Positions 7,856 through 17,243 of a stretch of 64,000 nt of DNA are shown here, piece by piece. The notes under the pieces are model-generated. The model worked only from the letters and a program-made list of their open reading frames with translations, did not search any database and was not told the origin of the DNA. The first letter of the stretch is position 1. The number at the start of each line of letters is the position of its first letter. Position numbers and translations under genes: made by a program. Origin of the DNA: Ga0077527 sp964531455 (GTDB taxonomy: Bacteria; Pseudomonadota; Gammaproteobacteria; Burkholderiales; SG8-41); the NCBI GenBank assembly GCA_964531455.1, contig CAZHFZ010000016.1, positions 4,628 to 68,627 on the forward strand. Reading direction: 5' to 3'.

Positions 7856-8566
7856 CTATTTCAGCGCAAACGGATTGAAGTCGGTGCCACGGTCGTAATA
7901 ATCCTCTTTCTCCGCCCGCTTCAGGAAATTCACGATTTTGTAGGTCAGGGGCGTGAATGCGATTTCGACGCCGACCTTGGCCAGGAACTGTGCGGCCATC
8001 ACCATCGGCAATTTGTCGTCCGGAATGATGCCGGCGCCGTAAAACGCCAGCGGGTAAAAAAGCGCTGAATCCACGGCCTCGCCGGCAATCGTTGAGCCAA
8101 TGGTGCGTGTCCACAACCAGCGGCCCTGCGTGGCCAGTTTCATCCGCGCCAGCACATAGGAATTGACGAACTCGCCACAGAAATACGCGAACATCGATGC
8201 GGCAACGATGCGCGGCGTATTGCCGAAGGCGATTTCATACGCACCCTGATGTGTCCAGAATGGCGCCGGTGGCAGTGCCACCACGATGGTTGTCATCAGC
8301 GACGCGAATCCCAGTCCGGCGAAGCCGGCCCAGATCACCCGCCGTGCGCGCGCATATCCATAAACTTCGGTGAGGATGTCGCCGAACACGTACGAGATCG
8401 GGAAAAACAGCACGCCGGCGCCGAAAGTCACAGCGCCGAGCAGTGGCAGGTCGAATTGTGCGATTTTTGCGGGGCCGATCAGATTGGAGCAGATCAGCAC
8501 CGTGACGAAAGCCGCCATCACGAATTCGTAGTAGCGGTAATTGCGTGTGCCGGTGCTTGCGGACAT
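7856..8566 (-). CDS. yhhQ: Queuosine precursor transporter, YhhQ/VUT family
   Basis: About 236 residues from ATG 8566; a longer TTG start at 8614 would overlap the GST gene. Six or so membrane segments follow the family order, starting with YYEFVMAAFVTVLICSN, with the diagnostic FFPISYVFGDILTEVYGY and later FVNSYVLARMK and GEAVDSALFYPLAF. YhhQ proteins (formerly DUF165) import preQ0/preQ1 for queuosine tRNA modification. No que gene is adjacent. It lies immediately downstream of the GST gene and may be co-transcribed. Confidence 0.85.
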   Translation of the reverse strand: MSASTGTRNYRYYEFVMAAFVTVLICSNLIGPAKIAQFDLPLLGAVTFGAGVLFFPISYVFGDILTEVYGYARARRVIWAGFAGLGFASLMTTIVVALPPAPFWTHQGAYEIAFGNTPRIVAASMFAYFCGEFVNSYVLARMKLATQGRWLWTRTIGSTIAGEAVDSALFYPLAFYGAGIIPDDKLPMVMAAQFLAKVGVEIAFTPLTYKIVNFLKRAEKEDYYDRGTDFNPFALK

Positions 8567-8592
8567 GCCTGGTCTTGGGGGTTTGTGCTGGT

Positions 8593-9213
8593 TCAGGTGA
8601 GCGGCGCTGCGCAATGCAGCTTGAATCCGGGGCGCCCGGAAACAAGCCAGAACCAGCGCTCGAAGTGCGGCAGTTGCGGGCGTTCGATCGGCACGTTGAA
8701 CCAGCGGTGGGCCAATACGGCCAGCGGGATGTCGGCCATCGTGAAGCCGGCTGCGGTGAGGTATTCGTTTTTTGCGAGATGCGCGTCCGCCATGCCCAGG
8801 TAAGCCGCGAGTTTCTGCCGGTTGTCTTCGACCTCAGTCATGTTGCGTTTTTCCGGCGGAGTGCGAATCAGGTTCCAGAACACCGGCTTCATGTGATTCC
8901 ACAGTGTTGTGCTGTACCACTCCATCCAGCGGTCGGCATCGGCTGCTGCCTTTGTATCTTTCGGACACAGCGTACCGAGACCATGACTGCGGGCCAGATA
9001 GCGAACAATCGCGTGCGATTCCCAAAGCAGGAAACCGTCGTCGTTGATCAGCGGCACCAGACCGTTCGGGTTCATCGCCCGGAACTCGGGTGTGTTGTTG
9101 ACGCCGAATTGCATGCCGGCGTCAACGCGCTCGTAGGGCAGGCCCAATTCGGCGCAGGTCCACAGAACCTTCTGTACGTTGATCGAATTTGTGCGCCCCC
9201 AGATCTTCAGCAT
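8593..9213 (-). CDS. Glutathione S-transferase family protein
   Basis: A 206-residue protein of usual GST length. The N-terminal thioredoxin fold has RTNSINVQKVLW and the cis-Pro/ESHAI element (NPNGLVPLINDDGFLLWESHAIVRYL is split here by eye into PNGLVPL and ESHAIVRYL). The C-terminal helical domain has FTMADIPLA, the N-capping box. AAGGA lies eight bases before ATG 9213. It probably conjugates glutathione to a small electrophile or acts as a hydrolase; the substrate is unknown. Confidence 0.88.
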   Translation of the reverse strand: MLKIWGRTNSINVQKVLWTCAELGLPYERVDAGMQFGVNNTPEFRAMNPNGLVPLINDDGFLLWESHAIVRYLARSHGLGTLCPKDTKAAADADRWMEWYSTTLWNHMKPVFWNLIRTPPEKRNMTEVEDNRQKLAAYLGMADAHLAKNEYLTAAGFTMADIPLAVLAHRWFNVPIERPQLPHFERWFWLVSGRPGFKLHCAAPLT

Positions 9214-9334
9214 GACCGGGTTCCTTTCTTGGCAGTTCGGATGGCTGACGAGTCTACAGTAAGGACGGCAAACCCGGTGCAGCCTCAGGCTATAATCGTG
9301 CGCAGTTTACCTACACCCCCAGAGGAGAGATGAC

Positions 9335-10003
9335 ATGGGCAGCATGATTGAACTGACGGCCGCTGATGGCCATAAATTCGGCGCCTACAAGGCGGAGCCC
9401 GCCGGCAAGCCGCGCGGCGCTGTTGTCGTGGTGATGGAGATTTTCGGTGTCAACAGCCATATCCGTTCGGTGGCGGATGGTTACGCCGCCGACGGTTATC
9501 TGGCGATTGCGCCGGCGATGTTCGACCGTGTCCAGCGCAATTACGAATGCGGATATACGCCGCCGGAAATCGAAGTCAGCCGCGGGTTGATGCAGAAGGC
9601 GAGCCTCGATGACGCCATCAAGGATGTCACGGCGGCAATCAAGGCGGTGGAATCCGCCGGCAAGGTCGGCATCGTCGGTTATTGCTGGGGCGGCACGGTC
9701 GCCTGGAAGGCTGCTGCGGAAGTTGCTGGTCTGGCCTGCTCATCGCCGCATTACGGTGGCGGAATCCCGAACCATGCATCGCTGCAGGCGAAGTGTCCGG
9801 TGATGTTCCACTGGGCCGAGAAGGACCATTCGATTACGTTGGAAGCGGCGCAGAAGGTCAAGGCGGCACAGCCGCAGTGGGAGCATCATTTCTATCCCGC
9901 AGGCCACGGTTTCAACTGTGACCAGCGCGGATCATTTGATGCGGCGAGCGCCAAGCTGGCGCGTGAACGTACTCTGGCTTTCCTGCGCAAGCACGTGGGG
10001 TGA
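9335..10003 (+). CDS. Dienelactone hydrolase family protein
   Basis: A 222-residue alpha/beta hydrolase. The nucleophile motif is GYCWGG (Cys near residue 116), the acid is in EKDHS and the histidine in AGHGFNCD. This is the Cys-Asp-His triad of dienelactone hydrolases, which open lactones in chlorocatechol or related aromatic degradation. GAGGAG lies nine bases before ATG 9335. The gene is monocistronic, with a palindromic terminator after it. No ring-cleavage genes are adjacent, so a general esterase role is possible. Confidence 0.9.
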   Translation: MGSMIELTAADGHKFGAYKAEPAGKPRGAVVVVMEIFGVNSHIRSVADGYAADGYLAIAPAMFDRVQRNYECGYTPPEIEVSRGLMQKASLDDAIKDVTAAIKAVESAGKVGIVGYCWGGTVAWKAAAEVAGLACSSPHYGGGIPNHASLQAKCPVMFHWAEKDHSITLEAAQKVKAAQPQWEHHFYPAGHGFNCDQRGSFDAASAKLARERTLAFLRKHVG

Positions 10004-10026
10004 TCCCGGGGGTGCAGGGCTAAGGC

Positions 10027-10055
10027 AACAACGCCGGCGCAAAGCCGGCGTTGTT
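10027..10055. terminator. Bidirectional stem-loop terminator
   Basis: A perfect 12-base stem AACAACGCCGGC/GCCGGCGTTGTT with a 5-base loop lies between the converging dienelactone hydrolase and CoxG genes. There is no long T run, but its placement and symmetry fit termination from both sides. Confidence 0.6.
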
Positions 10056-10075
10056 CATTCAGGCCCTGTTCAGCT

Positions 10076-10522
10076 TCAGGCAGTACCGCTGGCGCGCTTG
10101 TTGAATGCGGTGAAAAACTGTTCTGCCATTTTTTTGGCGACACCGTCAATCCGCCTTGCCCCGACCTGTGCGAGTTTGCCCCCGATGCTGGCCTTGACGC
10201 TGTAGGCCAGCTTGGTTGATTCACCCTCGGGCGACAGCCGTACAATGGCCTCGCCCTTGGCGAAACCGGCAACGCCGCCCTGGCCTTCAAAGTGCAGCGT
10301 GTAGGAGTCCGGCGGATTGATTTCACTCAGAGTCATCTTGCCCTTGAACTTGGCACTGACCGGGCCGACCTTGGCGGTCATGGTCAGCAGGTATTCATTG
10401 TCCGACTGTTTTTCGATTGAGTCGCAGCCGGGAATGCAGTCCATCAGGACTGCGGTGTTGTTCAAGGCATCCCAGGTTGCATTCTGGGGCAGGGCGATGA
10501 GTTGTTCGCCTGTCATTTCCAT
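10076..10522 (-). CDS. CoxG-like SRPBCC protein
   Basis: A 148-residue START/SRPBCC-fold protein. Hallmarks of carbon monoxide dehydrogenase subunit G are DALNNTAVLMDCIPGC near residues 19-34 and FKGKMTLSEI followed by GQGGVAGFAKGEA. CoxG family proteins help anchor or mature molybdenum hydroxylases. It is divergent from an XdhC/CoxI-type maturation factor 92 bases away, a consistent pair, but no CoxLMS-type structural subunits are in the window. Confidence 0.85.
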   Translation of the reverse strand: MEMTGEQLIALPQNATWDALNNTAVLMDCIPGCDSIEKQSDNEYLLTMTAKVGPVSAKFKGKMTLSEINPPDSYTLHFEGQGGVAGFAKGEAIVRLSPEGESTKLAYSVKASIGGKLAQVGARRIDGVAKKMAEQFFTAFNKRASGTA

Positions 10523-10614
10523 TGCATTAATACTCCATTGTTGCCGATGCCCGATGTTACCCCATGCGGCACGTTACAATATTGCTTTGCCTACAGTTGC
10601 TTAAGGAATGGCTT

Positions 10615-11613
10615 ATGGACAGCGTCGATTTGCAGGTCATCCGTACAGCGCGTGAATGGGTTCTCAGTGGCCATCGCGTGGTGCTTGCCACGGTGATCCG
10701 GACTTGGGGTTCCGCGCCGCGCCCGATCGGTGCGTTGTCGGCGATACGCGGCGACGGCTTGGTGGTCGGGTCGGTTTCCGGTGGATGTGTCGAAGACGAC
10801 ATGATTCTCCGCGTCAAAGCCGGGACGCTTGCGGAGAGCTCGCCAACCACAATGAAGTATGGCATTTCAGCAGAAGAGGCGCAGCGATTCGGCCTGCCCT
10901 GCGGCGGGACGCTCGAATTGGTGCTGGAGCCGCTGTCGGCGGCAAGCGGACTCGATGAACTGCTGGCACGCATTGAGCGCCATGAACTGGTGCTGCGGCG
11001 GCTCGACATGAAAACCGGGCGTGCGACTACGGCTGCGGCAAAATGGCAGGATCAGTTGGCTTTCGATGGCGATACGCTGAACAATGTTTACGGGCCGCGC
11101 TGGCGGCTGTTGATCATTGGTGCCGGCCAGCTTTCGACTTATCTGGCGCAGATGGCGCAGGCGCTCGATTACTCGGTCACGATCTGTGATCCGCGCGAGG
11201 AATACACCACGACATTCGATGTGCCTGGCGTGGAATTGAAGCGCGGCATGCCGGATGATGTGGTAACCGAACTCAATCTTGACGGACACAGTGCCGTGGT
11301 GACGCTGACGCATGATCCGAAGCTGGATGACATGGCGCTGCTCGAGGCGCTGAAATCGCCGGCGTTCTACATCGGTGCCATCGGTTCACGGAAAAACAAC
11401 GATGCAAGGCGCAAGCGCCTCGCCGAGTTTGATCTTTCGCAGGAGGAAATCGCCCGCCTGCATGGCCCGGTCGGATTGAAGATCGGCAGCAAGACGCCGC
11501 CTGAAATAGCAGTTGCGATACTTGCCGAGATGACCGCCATCCGCAATGGGGTTGATATCAAGACCTTTGCCGAGCCGCCAAAGGCGACGACTCAGGGTTG
11601 CGCAATCGGCTGA
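10615..11613 (+). CDS. XdhC/CoxI family molybdenum cofactor chaperone
   Basis: A 332-residue protein from ATG 10615 (AAGGA eight bases upstream). The N-terminal XdhC domain carries ATVIRTWGSAPRP and SVSGGCVEDD; after a linker, a Rossmann domain starts LLIIGAGQLSTYLAQ and includes GAIGSRKNN. Family members bind and sulfurate molybdenum cofactor and insert it into xanthine dehydrogenase or CO dehydrogenase-like enzymes. Paired with the divergent CoxG-like gene. It overlaps the converging ChaN-like gene by 22 bases. Confidence 0.9.
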   Translation: MDSVDLQVIRTAREWVLSGHRVVLATVIRTWGSAPRPIGALSAIRGDGLVVGSVSGGCVEDDMILRVKAGTLAESSPTTMKYGISAEEAQRFGLPCGGTLELVLEPLSAASGLDELLARIERHELVLRRLDMKTGRATTAAAKWQDQLAFDGDTLNNVYGPRWRLLIIGAGQLSTYLAQMAQALDYSVTICDPREEYTTTFDVPGVELKRGMPDDVVTELNLDGHSAVVTLTHDPKLDDMALLEALKSPAFYIGAIGSRKNNDARRKRLAEFDLSQEEIARLHGPVGLKIGSKTPPEIAVAILAEMTAIRNGVDIKTFAEPPKATTQGCAIG

Positions 11614-12560
11614 CGCGGTTTGAAGGTGAGGTTGGCGCAGGGATCCTCCCGCGCCATGCGTTCGGTGAAGACGATGTAGTCGTATTCCGGGTTCCCCGGA
11701 TCGTAATACGCAGTCGGGGAAAACTGCTTGTCCTGGACCTCGATGAATCCGACCGCCACGATATTGCCGGCATCGGTGTTTGCCTGCAGGTAATGCGGCA
11801 CACCGAAATCACGCCGTACATGCCCATTGCCTGCCACCAGCACTGCGCCGGCATCGGCATTCCGCGTGAGTATCTGCGCCATCACTGCATCGCGCGCGCG
11901 TTGCGCGGCCACCATGCCGGGCAGGAATTTCGCCGGCGCCTTGCCGCAGTGCCCGTCGTCGATTGCGCGCTCAAGCTTGCGTCGGGCGGCTTCCGGCAAC
12001 TGTTGATTCAGTCCCAGCGCAGCAACGGACTCATCGCCGAGTACGGCTGCGGCGCTTGAAGTCGCGATACGGAAGGCCTGGTCGCGTGACAGATTGGCAG
12101 CAACCAGCGGCAAACCGGCTTCGAGGGCGAGGCTGATGAAGGGGGCGTAGTCCGCCCACTTCCATCCTCGCGCATCAAAACCGCTTGCAGAACGTACCCG
12201 TTCAGCATCACGTCGGGATTCTGCAACGGCGTTGTTCAGCGCCGGCTGTTGTTCACGATCAAACTGTTCCATTGCCAGGGCGGGGCGGCGGCCGGCGCGG
12301 ACCAGAACTGCGACCAAGTCCCGGCGCAGGCGGTGATGGATGCTGTTGTCGTGGACTTCGCCAAGCAGTACATAGCGGGTCTTTAGCAGGCGGTTTTCAA
12401 GTTCGGTTTGTGACGCACTGCGTCCGGGTTTTGTATTCCAGATCTGACCGATTAGCGGATTCGGCGCGTTTTCCGGCGCAGGTTGCGCCCATGCCAGCGG
12501 CGTGATCATTGCGATGATTGCCAGCCATTTGGGCAGGCGGTGTTGCGACCGGCATGTCAT
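11592..12560 (-). CDS. ChaN-family (DUF399) exported protein
   Basis: A 322-residue protein with a signal peptide ending near residue 25 (PLAWA). The ChaN core starts at YVLLGEVHDNSIHH, continues with AMEQFDREQQ and ends with AGNGHVRRDFGVPHYL, the conserved Gx[HN]xxxD-type region. ChaN proteins are haem-binding lipoproteins or surface proteins linked to iron uptake. No lipobox cysteine is evident here, so it may be periplasmic. It stands alone. Confidence 0.8.
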   Translation of the reverse strand: MTCRSQHRLPKWLAIIAMITPLAWAQPAPENAPNPLIGQIWNTKPGRSASQTELENRLLKTRYVLLGEVHDNSIHHRLRRDLVAVLVRAGRRPALAMEQFDREQQPALNNAVAESRRDAERVRSASGFDARGWKWADYAPFISLALEAGLPLVAANLSRDQAFRIATSSAAAVLGDESVAALGLNQQLPEAARRKLERAIDDGHCGKAPAKFLPGMVAAQRARDAVMAQILTRNADAGAVLVAGNGHVRRDFGVPHYLQANTDAGNIVAVGFIEVQDKQFSPTAYYDPGNPEYDYIVFTERMAREDPCANLTFKPRQPIAQP

Positions 12561-12733
12561 GGAAGGATCCGTGTCGGGTGTAATGGGCGTAGTGGGGATT
12601 ATCCACCGATGTTAATTCCAAAACGGGCGCGATGAAGCGATCAGTTGGGTCTGTCCCGGATTGCCGATATATTCGGGGTTGTTGATTATTGGTTCTGCGT
12701 TCACAACATTTTCTTTAAGCAGGAATTCTTCTG

Positions 12734-13600
12734 ATGAAACTCGCATTTATTGGCACCGGGGTCATGGGTGGACCGATGGCCGGGCATCTGGCCAAGGCCG
12801 GACATGCGGTGACCGTCTACAACCGCAGCCCGCAAAAAGCCCGTGCCTGGGCTGCCAGGCATGGCGGCGCTGTTGCGGATACCCCGGCGGCAGCGTCGCG
12901 CGATGCGGCCCTGGTTTTCAGCTGCGTCGGCAATGATGACGATTTGCGTGAAGTCACGATTGGCGCCAACGGTGCGTTTCAGGCCATGGGTGCGGACGCG
13001 ATTTACGTCGATCACACCACGACATCCGCCGGCGTTGCCGAGGCCTTGCATGCCGAGGCGCGAAAGCGCGGAATACATTTCCTTGACGCGCCGGTGTCCG
13101 GCGGCCAGTCCGGTGCCGAGCAGGGCGTACTGACGGTCATGGTGGGGGGGGATGCAGCGGCGTTTTCCCGGGTCGAGCCGGTGATTGCGCATTACGCGCG
13201 CGCGGTGACGCTGATGGGCCCGGCCGGCGCCGGCCAGAAAACCAAGATGGTCAATCAAATCTGTGTCGCTGGCGTGGTGCAAGGGCTTGCCGAGGGGCTG
13301 GCGTTTGCACTGCATGCAGGGCTCGACGGCAAACGCGTGGTTGATGTGATCTCCAAGGGAGCGGCAAGCTCTTGGCAGATGGAAAACCGCGGCAAGACCA
13401 TGGTCGACGGGAAATTTGATTTCGGTTTTGCGGTGGACCTGATGCGCAAGGATCTGCGCATTGCGATGGAGGCTGCTCGCAGCAATGGCGCAGAGTTGCC
13501 GGCTACCGCGCTGATTGACCAGTTTTACGCCGGGGTGCAGAAACAGGGCGGTGGTAAGCTCGACACATCCAGCCTGATCAAATTGCTGGTGAAACAATAA
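12734..13600 (+). CDS. NAD(P)-dependent oxidoreductase, 3-hydroxyisobutyrate dehydrogenase family
   Basis: A 288-residue protein. The Rossmann motif is FIGTGVMGGPMAGHL (residues 5-19), the substrate loop DAPVSGGQSGAEQG and the catalytic lysine lies in GAGQKTKMVNQ. These are the signatures of beta-hydroxyacid dehydrogenases (3-hydroxyisobutyrate or tartronate semialdehyde type). The exact substrate is not predictable. AGGAAT precedes ATG 12734 by about ten bases. It heads a plus-strand run with the NUDIX and MBL genes, 34 bases upstream of the first. Confidence 0.9.
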   Translation: MKLAFIGTGVMGGPMAGHLAKAGHAVTVYNRSPQKARAWAARHGGAVADTPAAASRDAALVFSCVGNDDDLREVTIGANGAFQAMGADAIYVDHTTTSAGVAEALHAEARKRGIHFLDAPVSGGQSGAEQGVLTVMVGGDAAAFSRVEPVIAHYARAVTLMGPAGAGQKTKMVNQICVAGVVQGLAEGLAFALHAGLDGKRVVDVISKGAASSWQMENRGKTMVDGKFDFGFAVDLMRKDLRIAMEAARSNGAELPATALIDQFYAGVQKQGGGKLDTSSLIKLLVKQ

Positions 13601-13634
13601 AGATGAATATGTTCGTGAAAGTGAAAGGCAAGGC

Positions 13635-14495
13635 GTGAACAGCAAAAGCGAAAAACCGGCTGCAGGCCAGGAGCGCGCGCCGGTTCCGGCGATGCCGGCA
13701 GCCACCGTCACCATCGTGCGTGATGCCGCTGAAGGCATCGAAGTATTGATGATGCGCCGCAACCTCAAGTCGGGATTTGTACCCGGCATGTATGTGTTTC
13801 CGGGTGGCGGCCTGGATGAGGCCGATTTATCATTTAAAAACAATGGGTTATGTAACTGCCTCAATGATGCTGCGGCAAGCGGCATGCTCGGCATGGCAGC
13901 GGACGGACTGGCATATTGGGCAGCCGCAATCCGTGAAGCGTTCGAAGAGTCGGGTTTGCTGCTGGCGCGCAACAGTGCAGGCAGCCTGATCACATTGACC
14001 GACGCGCAAATCGCTGCGCGCTTCGATGTGCATCGCCGGCAGTTAAATGCGGGTGAACTTGATTTTGCCGCATTGATTGCCACTGAAGGATTGCAGCTTG
14101 CCGCCGATCAACTGACTTATTTCGCGCACTGGATCACGCCGGTCACCGCGCCGCGGCGTTACGACACGCGTTTTTTCATGGCCGAAGCGCCACCTGAGCA
14201 GGAGCCTTTCCATGATGATCACGAAACCATTGCGGCAACCTGGATCAGCCCTGCTGGCGCGTTGACGCTGCACAAGCGCGGCGAGTTCGAGATGCGCACG
14301 CCGACGGTGCGTACACTGGAAACATTTGCCGACTGCAAAGATGTGGCCAGCCTGCGCCGCAGCCTTGATTCCATACAGGGCAATGTGCGTCCACTGATGC
14401 CGAGAATCGGCAAAGACGGGCAAAGGTATCTGCCGGGTGAACCGGGTTACGAAGAAGCGGGTACAAAGGAGGGGGCAGGGCAGTGGCAGAACTGA
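13635..14495 (+). CDS. NUDIX hydrolase, NUDT19-like
   Basis: A 286-residue protein from GTG 13635. FVPGMYVFPGG opens the fold. The NUDIX helix AAIREAFEESGLLLA follows after an insertion of about 40 residues, as in NUDT19/CoA-diphosphatase-like proteins. The C-terminal half contains FAHWITPVTAPRRYDTRFF, also typical of that group. Probable role: cleavage of a nucleoside diphosphate-linked compound such as a CoA ester. It overlaps the MBL hydrolase gene by 13 bases, so the two are coupled. Confidence 0.85.
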   Translation: MNSKSEKPAAGQERAPVPAMPAATVTIVRDAAEGIEVLMMRRNLKSGFVPGMYVFPGGGLDEADLSFKNNGLCNCLNDAAASGMLGMAADGLAYWAAAIREAFEESGLLLARNSAGSLITLTDAQIAARFDVHRRQLNAGELDFAALIATEGLQLAADQLTYFAHWITPVTAPRRYDTRFFMAEAPPEQEPFHDDHETIAATWISPAGALTLHKRGEFEMRTPTVRTLETFADCKDVASLRRSLDSIQGNVRPLMPRIGKDGQRYLPGEPGYEEAGTKEGAGQWQN

Positions 14496-15325
14496 TCCCC
14501 ATCGTTCCCGGTGAAGTGGTCGAGATCGCGCCCGGCGTGCGCCGGCTGACCGCGCCCAATCCCGGTGTGATGACCGGCCCCGGCACCAATGCCTATCTGC
14601 TTGGCCATGATGACCTTGCCCTGATTGATCCCGGACCTGAAATCGACTCGCACCGCGAGGCGTTGCTGGCGGCAGCCGGAGGACGGTTGCGCTGGATTTT
14701 CTGCACCCATACCCATCGTGACCACTCGCCGCTGGCGCTGCCGCTGAAAGCGGCGACCGGCGCGCAGGTGTTCGGCTTTGGCCGGACGCCGACGGATGGT
14801 CGTCAGGACGAAACCTTCGCGCCGGACCGCGCGCTGGTTGATGGCGATGTCGTGGCCTGCGACGGGTTCAGCCTGCGGGCGGTGCATACGCCGGGTCATG
14901 CTTCCAATCATCTGTGTTACCTGCTGGAGGATCGCGGCGTGCTATTTACCGGTGATCACGTCATGCAGGGCTCGACAGTGGTGATATCACCGCCCGACGG
15001 CGACATGCAGGCCTATCTGGATTCGCTGGAGCGCCTGCTGCAGTTGCCGATCGGGGCGCTGGCGCCGGGGCACGGTCATGTCATTGAAACGCCGCACGAC
15101 GAAGTGCGACGCCTGGTGGCCCACCGGCTGAAACGCGAGGACAAGGTGCGTGCTGCACTGGCACGCGTAGGGCCGGCAACTCTGGAAATACTCGTGGCAC
15201 ACGCTTACGACGACGTGCCGGCACGCATTCATAACGTCGCGATGCGCTCCCTGCATGCCTCATTGATCCGCCTTGAACGCAACGGCCATGCCGCTTGCGA
15301 TGGTGCATTGTGGCGGGTGCTCTAG
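14483..15325 (+). CDS. MBL-fold metallohydrolase, LACTB2-like
   Basis: A 280-residue protein from GTG 14483, with a purine-rich ribosome site GGAGGGGG. Metal-binding motif HTHRDH at about residues 76-81, then HTPGHASNH and LFTGDHVMQG. The C-terminal winged-helix-like domain (VGPATLEILVAHAYDD) is the LACTB2/glyoxalase-II-like arrangement. Pairing with a NUDT19-like hydrolase is frequent in betaproteobacteria and suggests acyl-CoA or nucleotide housekeeping. Exact substrate unknown. Confidence 0.88.
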   Translation: MAELIPIVPGEVVEIAPGVRRLTAPNPGVMTGPGTNAYLLGHDDLALIDPGPEIDSHREALLAAAGGRLRWIFCTHTHRDHSPLALPLKAATGAQVFGFGRTPTDGRQDETFAPDRALVDGDVVACDGFSLRAVHTPGHASNHLCYLLEDRGVLFTGDHVMQGSTVVISPPDGDMQAYLDSLERLLQLPIGALAPGHGHVIETPHDEVRRLVAHRLKREDKVRAALARVGPATLEILVAHAYDDVPARIHNVAMRSLHASLIRLERNGHAACDGALWRVL

Positions 15326-15329
15326 GGAC

Positions 15330-17243
15330 ATGCAGGCGCCGCAGACTCCGCAAACGCTGATTGCCCGCCTGAGGGCCGGGGTCGTCGGTCGCGGCGGCGG
15401 CGTGACGGTCGGGATTCTGGTCTTCGCGCTGATACTGATAGGCGGCTTGTGGGCCATGATCCTCACCGAAGAGCAGGAGGAGCGCGATGAAATCATCGCT
15501 TCTGCGGTTAACCAGAATTCCAATCTGGCGGTGGCTTACGAAGAGCATGTAGCGCGTACTCTTAAAGGTCTGGATGGCGTGTTGTTGTTCCTGCGTCATG
15601 AATACCGGCGTGTCGGCACCAGAATGGACATTGAGCAGTACGTCAGGGACGGCATCATCGACGAACGCCTGTTCAGCATCGTCAGTCTCACCGACGAGCG
15701 CGGCAACGTCGTGGTCAGCAGTAAACCGGTGGCGCAGGTCAACTACTCCGATCGCGAGTATTTCCGGGCGCATCAATTGCGCCGTGGCCGGGATGACCTG
15801 CATATCAGCACGCCGTTGCTGGGGCGGGTATCCGACACCTGGCAGGTTCCGATCAGCCGGCCGCTGATCAAGACCGATGGTTCTTTTGGCGGCGTCGTCG
15901 TGCTCTCGGTCAATCCCGACTATTTCACGCGCTTTTACCAGAAGGCCGAAATCGGAAAACAGGGACTGGTGATGCTGGTCGGTCTCGATGGCATCTCCCG
16001 TGCGCACCGCGTCGGCAACAAGCTCAGTTTCGGTGATGACATGGCGGATACCGCCCTGTTGCAGGAGCAGGCGCGCAGCGATACTGGCGACATACTCAGC
16101 CAGAAAGGCGTCGACAACGTCACCCGCTATGTCAGCTATCGCACACTGCCGGGTTATCCGCTGATTGTGGCGGTCGGCTCTTCCCGTGACGAGGTGCTGG
16201 CCGAATTTCTGCGCAATCGCAACCGTGATTACTTTCTGGCCACGCTGATTACCGCATCCATATTGGGTTTTGCTGCAATGCTCGTGGTGGCGGTCCACCG
16301 GCAGGAACGTTCGGCGATTGCGCTGGCTACCAGCGAGGCGCGCTTCCGTGCAACCTTCGAGCAGGCCGCCATCGGTATTGCGCATACATCTCTTGATGGA
16401 CGTTACCTCGCGGTCAACCGCAAATTCTGCGACATGCTGGGGTATACGCGTGAAGAACTGGTTGGTACGCCATCGACCAGTGTTACCCATCCGGAAGATC
16501 AGGACAATGAAGGGCTGTTCCGGGAGCGGTTGATGAGCGGAATCCCCAGCCTGACCGCGGAAAAACGCTATGTGTGCAAGGATGGTCGCGTGATCTGGGG
16601 CAATCGCACGGTGTCACTGGTCACGGATCATGCAGGTGAGCCGCTGTATTTCCTGCGGGTGGTCGAAGACATTACCGAACGCAAGCGGCTTCAGGCTGAA
16701 CTGCTGGAGATGGCGACCACTGATGCCCTGACCGGATTGCCCAACAGACGCACCTTCATGAGCCGCCTTGAGGAAGAGTTCGCCAGGGTGAAGCGTTTCG
16801 GTACGCACCAGGTGGCTGTGCTGATGCTTGACCTCGATTATTTCAAGAGCATCAATGATACCCATGGCCACGCGGCCGGCGATGAGGTTTTGCGGCAGGT
16901 CGCGATGCTGATCCGCAATGAAACGCGCCGGGTTGACCTGTGCAGTCGCCTTGGCGGGGAAGAGTTCGCCATCCTGCTGGTGGGTGCCACGCTTGTCGCT
17001 GCAAGTGAATTTGCCGAACGCCTGCGCGGCAAGATTGCCGCTGCTGCGATCATCCACGACGGCAAGGCGATTTCTGTCACTGCCAGTATCGGTATTGCCG
17101 CAATGAAGGCTTCTGATGATGCGGCCGACGAGCCGCTGCTGCGTGCCGATGGCGCCCTGTATCACGCCAAGGATTTCGGGCGTAATCGGGTCAAGGTCGT
17201 CGACGAAGGTCAGGGCGTCGCGGCGGGGATCAGCGCCGCCTAG
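15330..17243 (+). CDS. Membrane diguanylate cyclase with sensor and PAS domains
   Basis: About 637 residues from ATG 15330; the frame also opens upstream inside the MBL gene. One helix (residues 26-46), a periplasmic double-Cache-like sensor to about residue 310, and a second helix (FLATLITASILGFAAMLVV) are followed by a PAS domain (TSEARFRATFEQAAIGIAH) and GGDEF. The active site is GGEEF, with RRVD five residues before it matching the inhibitory I-site. It should make cyclic di-GMP in response to an extracytoplasmic signal. It overlaps the converging dehydrogenase gene by four bases. Confidence 0.92.
   Translation: MQAPQTPQTLIARLRAGVVGRGGGVTVGILVFALILIGGLWAMILTEEQEERDEIIASAVNQNSNLAVAYEEHVARTLKGLDGVLLFLRHEYRRVGTRMDIEQYVRDGIIDERLFSIVSLTDERGNVVVSSKPVAQVNYSDREYFRAHQLRRGRDDLHISTPLLGRVSDTWQVPISRPLIKTDGSFGGVVVLSVNPDYFTRFYQKAEIGKQGLVMLVGLDGISRAHRVGNKLSFGDDMADTALLQEQARSDTGDILSQKGVDNVTRYVSYRTLPGYPLIVAVGSSRDEVLAEFLRNRNRDYFLATLITASILGFAAMLVVAVHRQERSAIALATSEARFRATFEQAAIGIAHTSLDGRYLAVNRKFCDMLGYTREELVGTPSTSVTHPEDQDNEGLFRERLMSGIPSLTAEKRYVCKDGRVIWGNRTVSLVTDHAGEPLYFLRVVEDITERKRLQAELLEMATTDALTGLPNRRTFMSRLEEEFARVKRFGTHQVAVLMLDLDYFKSINDTHGHAAGDEVLRQVAMLIRNETRRVDLCSRLGGEEFAILLVGATLVAASEFAERLRGKIAAAAIIHDGKAISVTASIGIAAMKASDDAADEPLLRADGALYHAKDFGRNRVKVVDEGQGVAAGISAA

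Noticed and set aside
12701..14083. 460-residue minus-strand open frame
   Set aside because: It is antisense to two well-supported genes (oxidoreductase and NUDIX) and has no family resemblance.
15081..16490. 469-residue minus-strand open frame
   Set aside because: It is antisense to the MBL and diguanylate cyclase genes, which have clear catalytic motifs.
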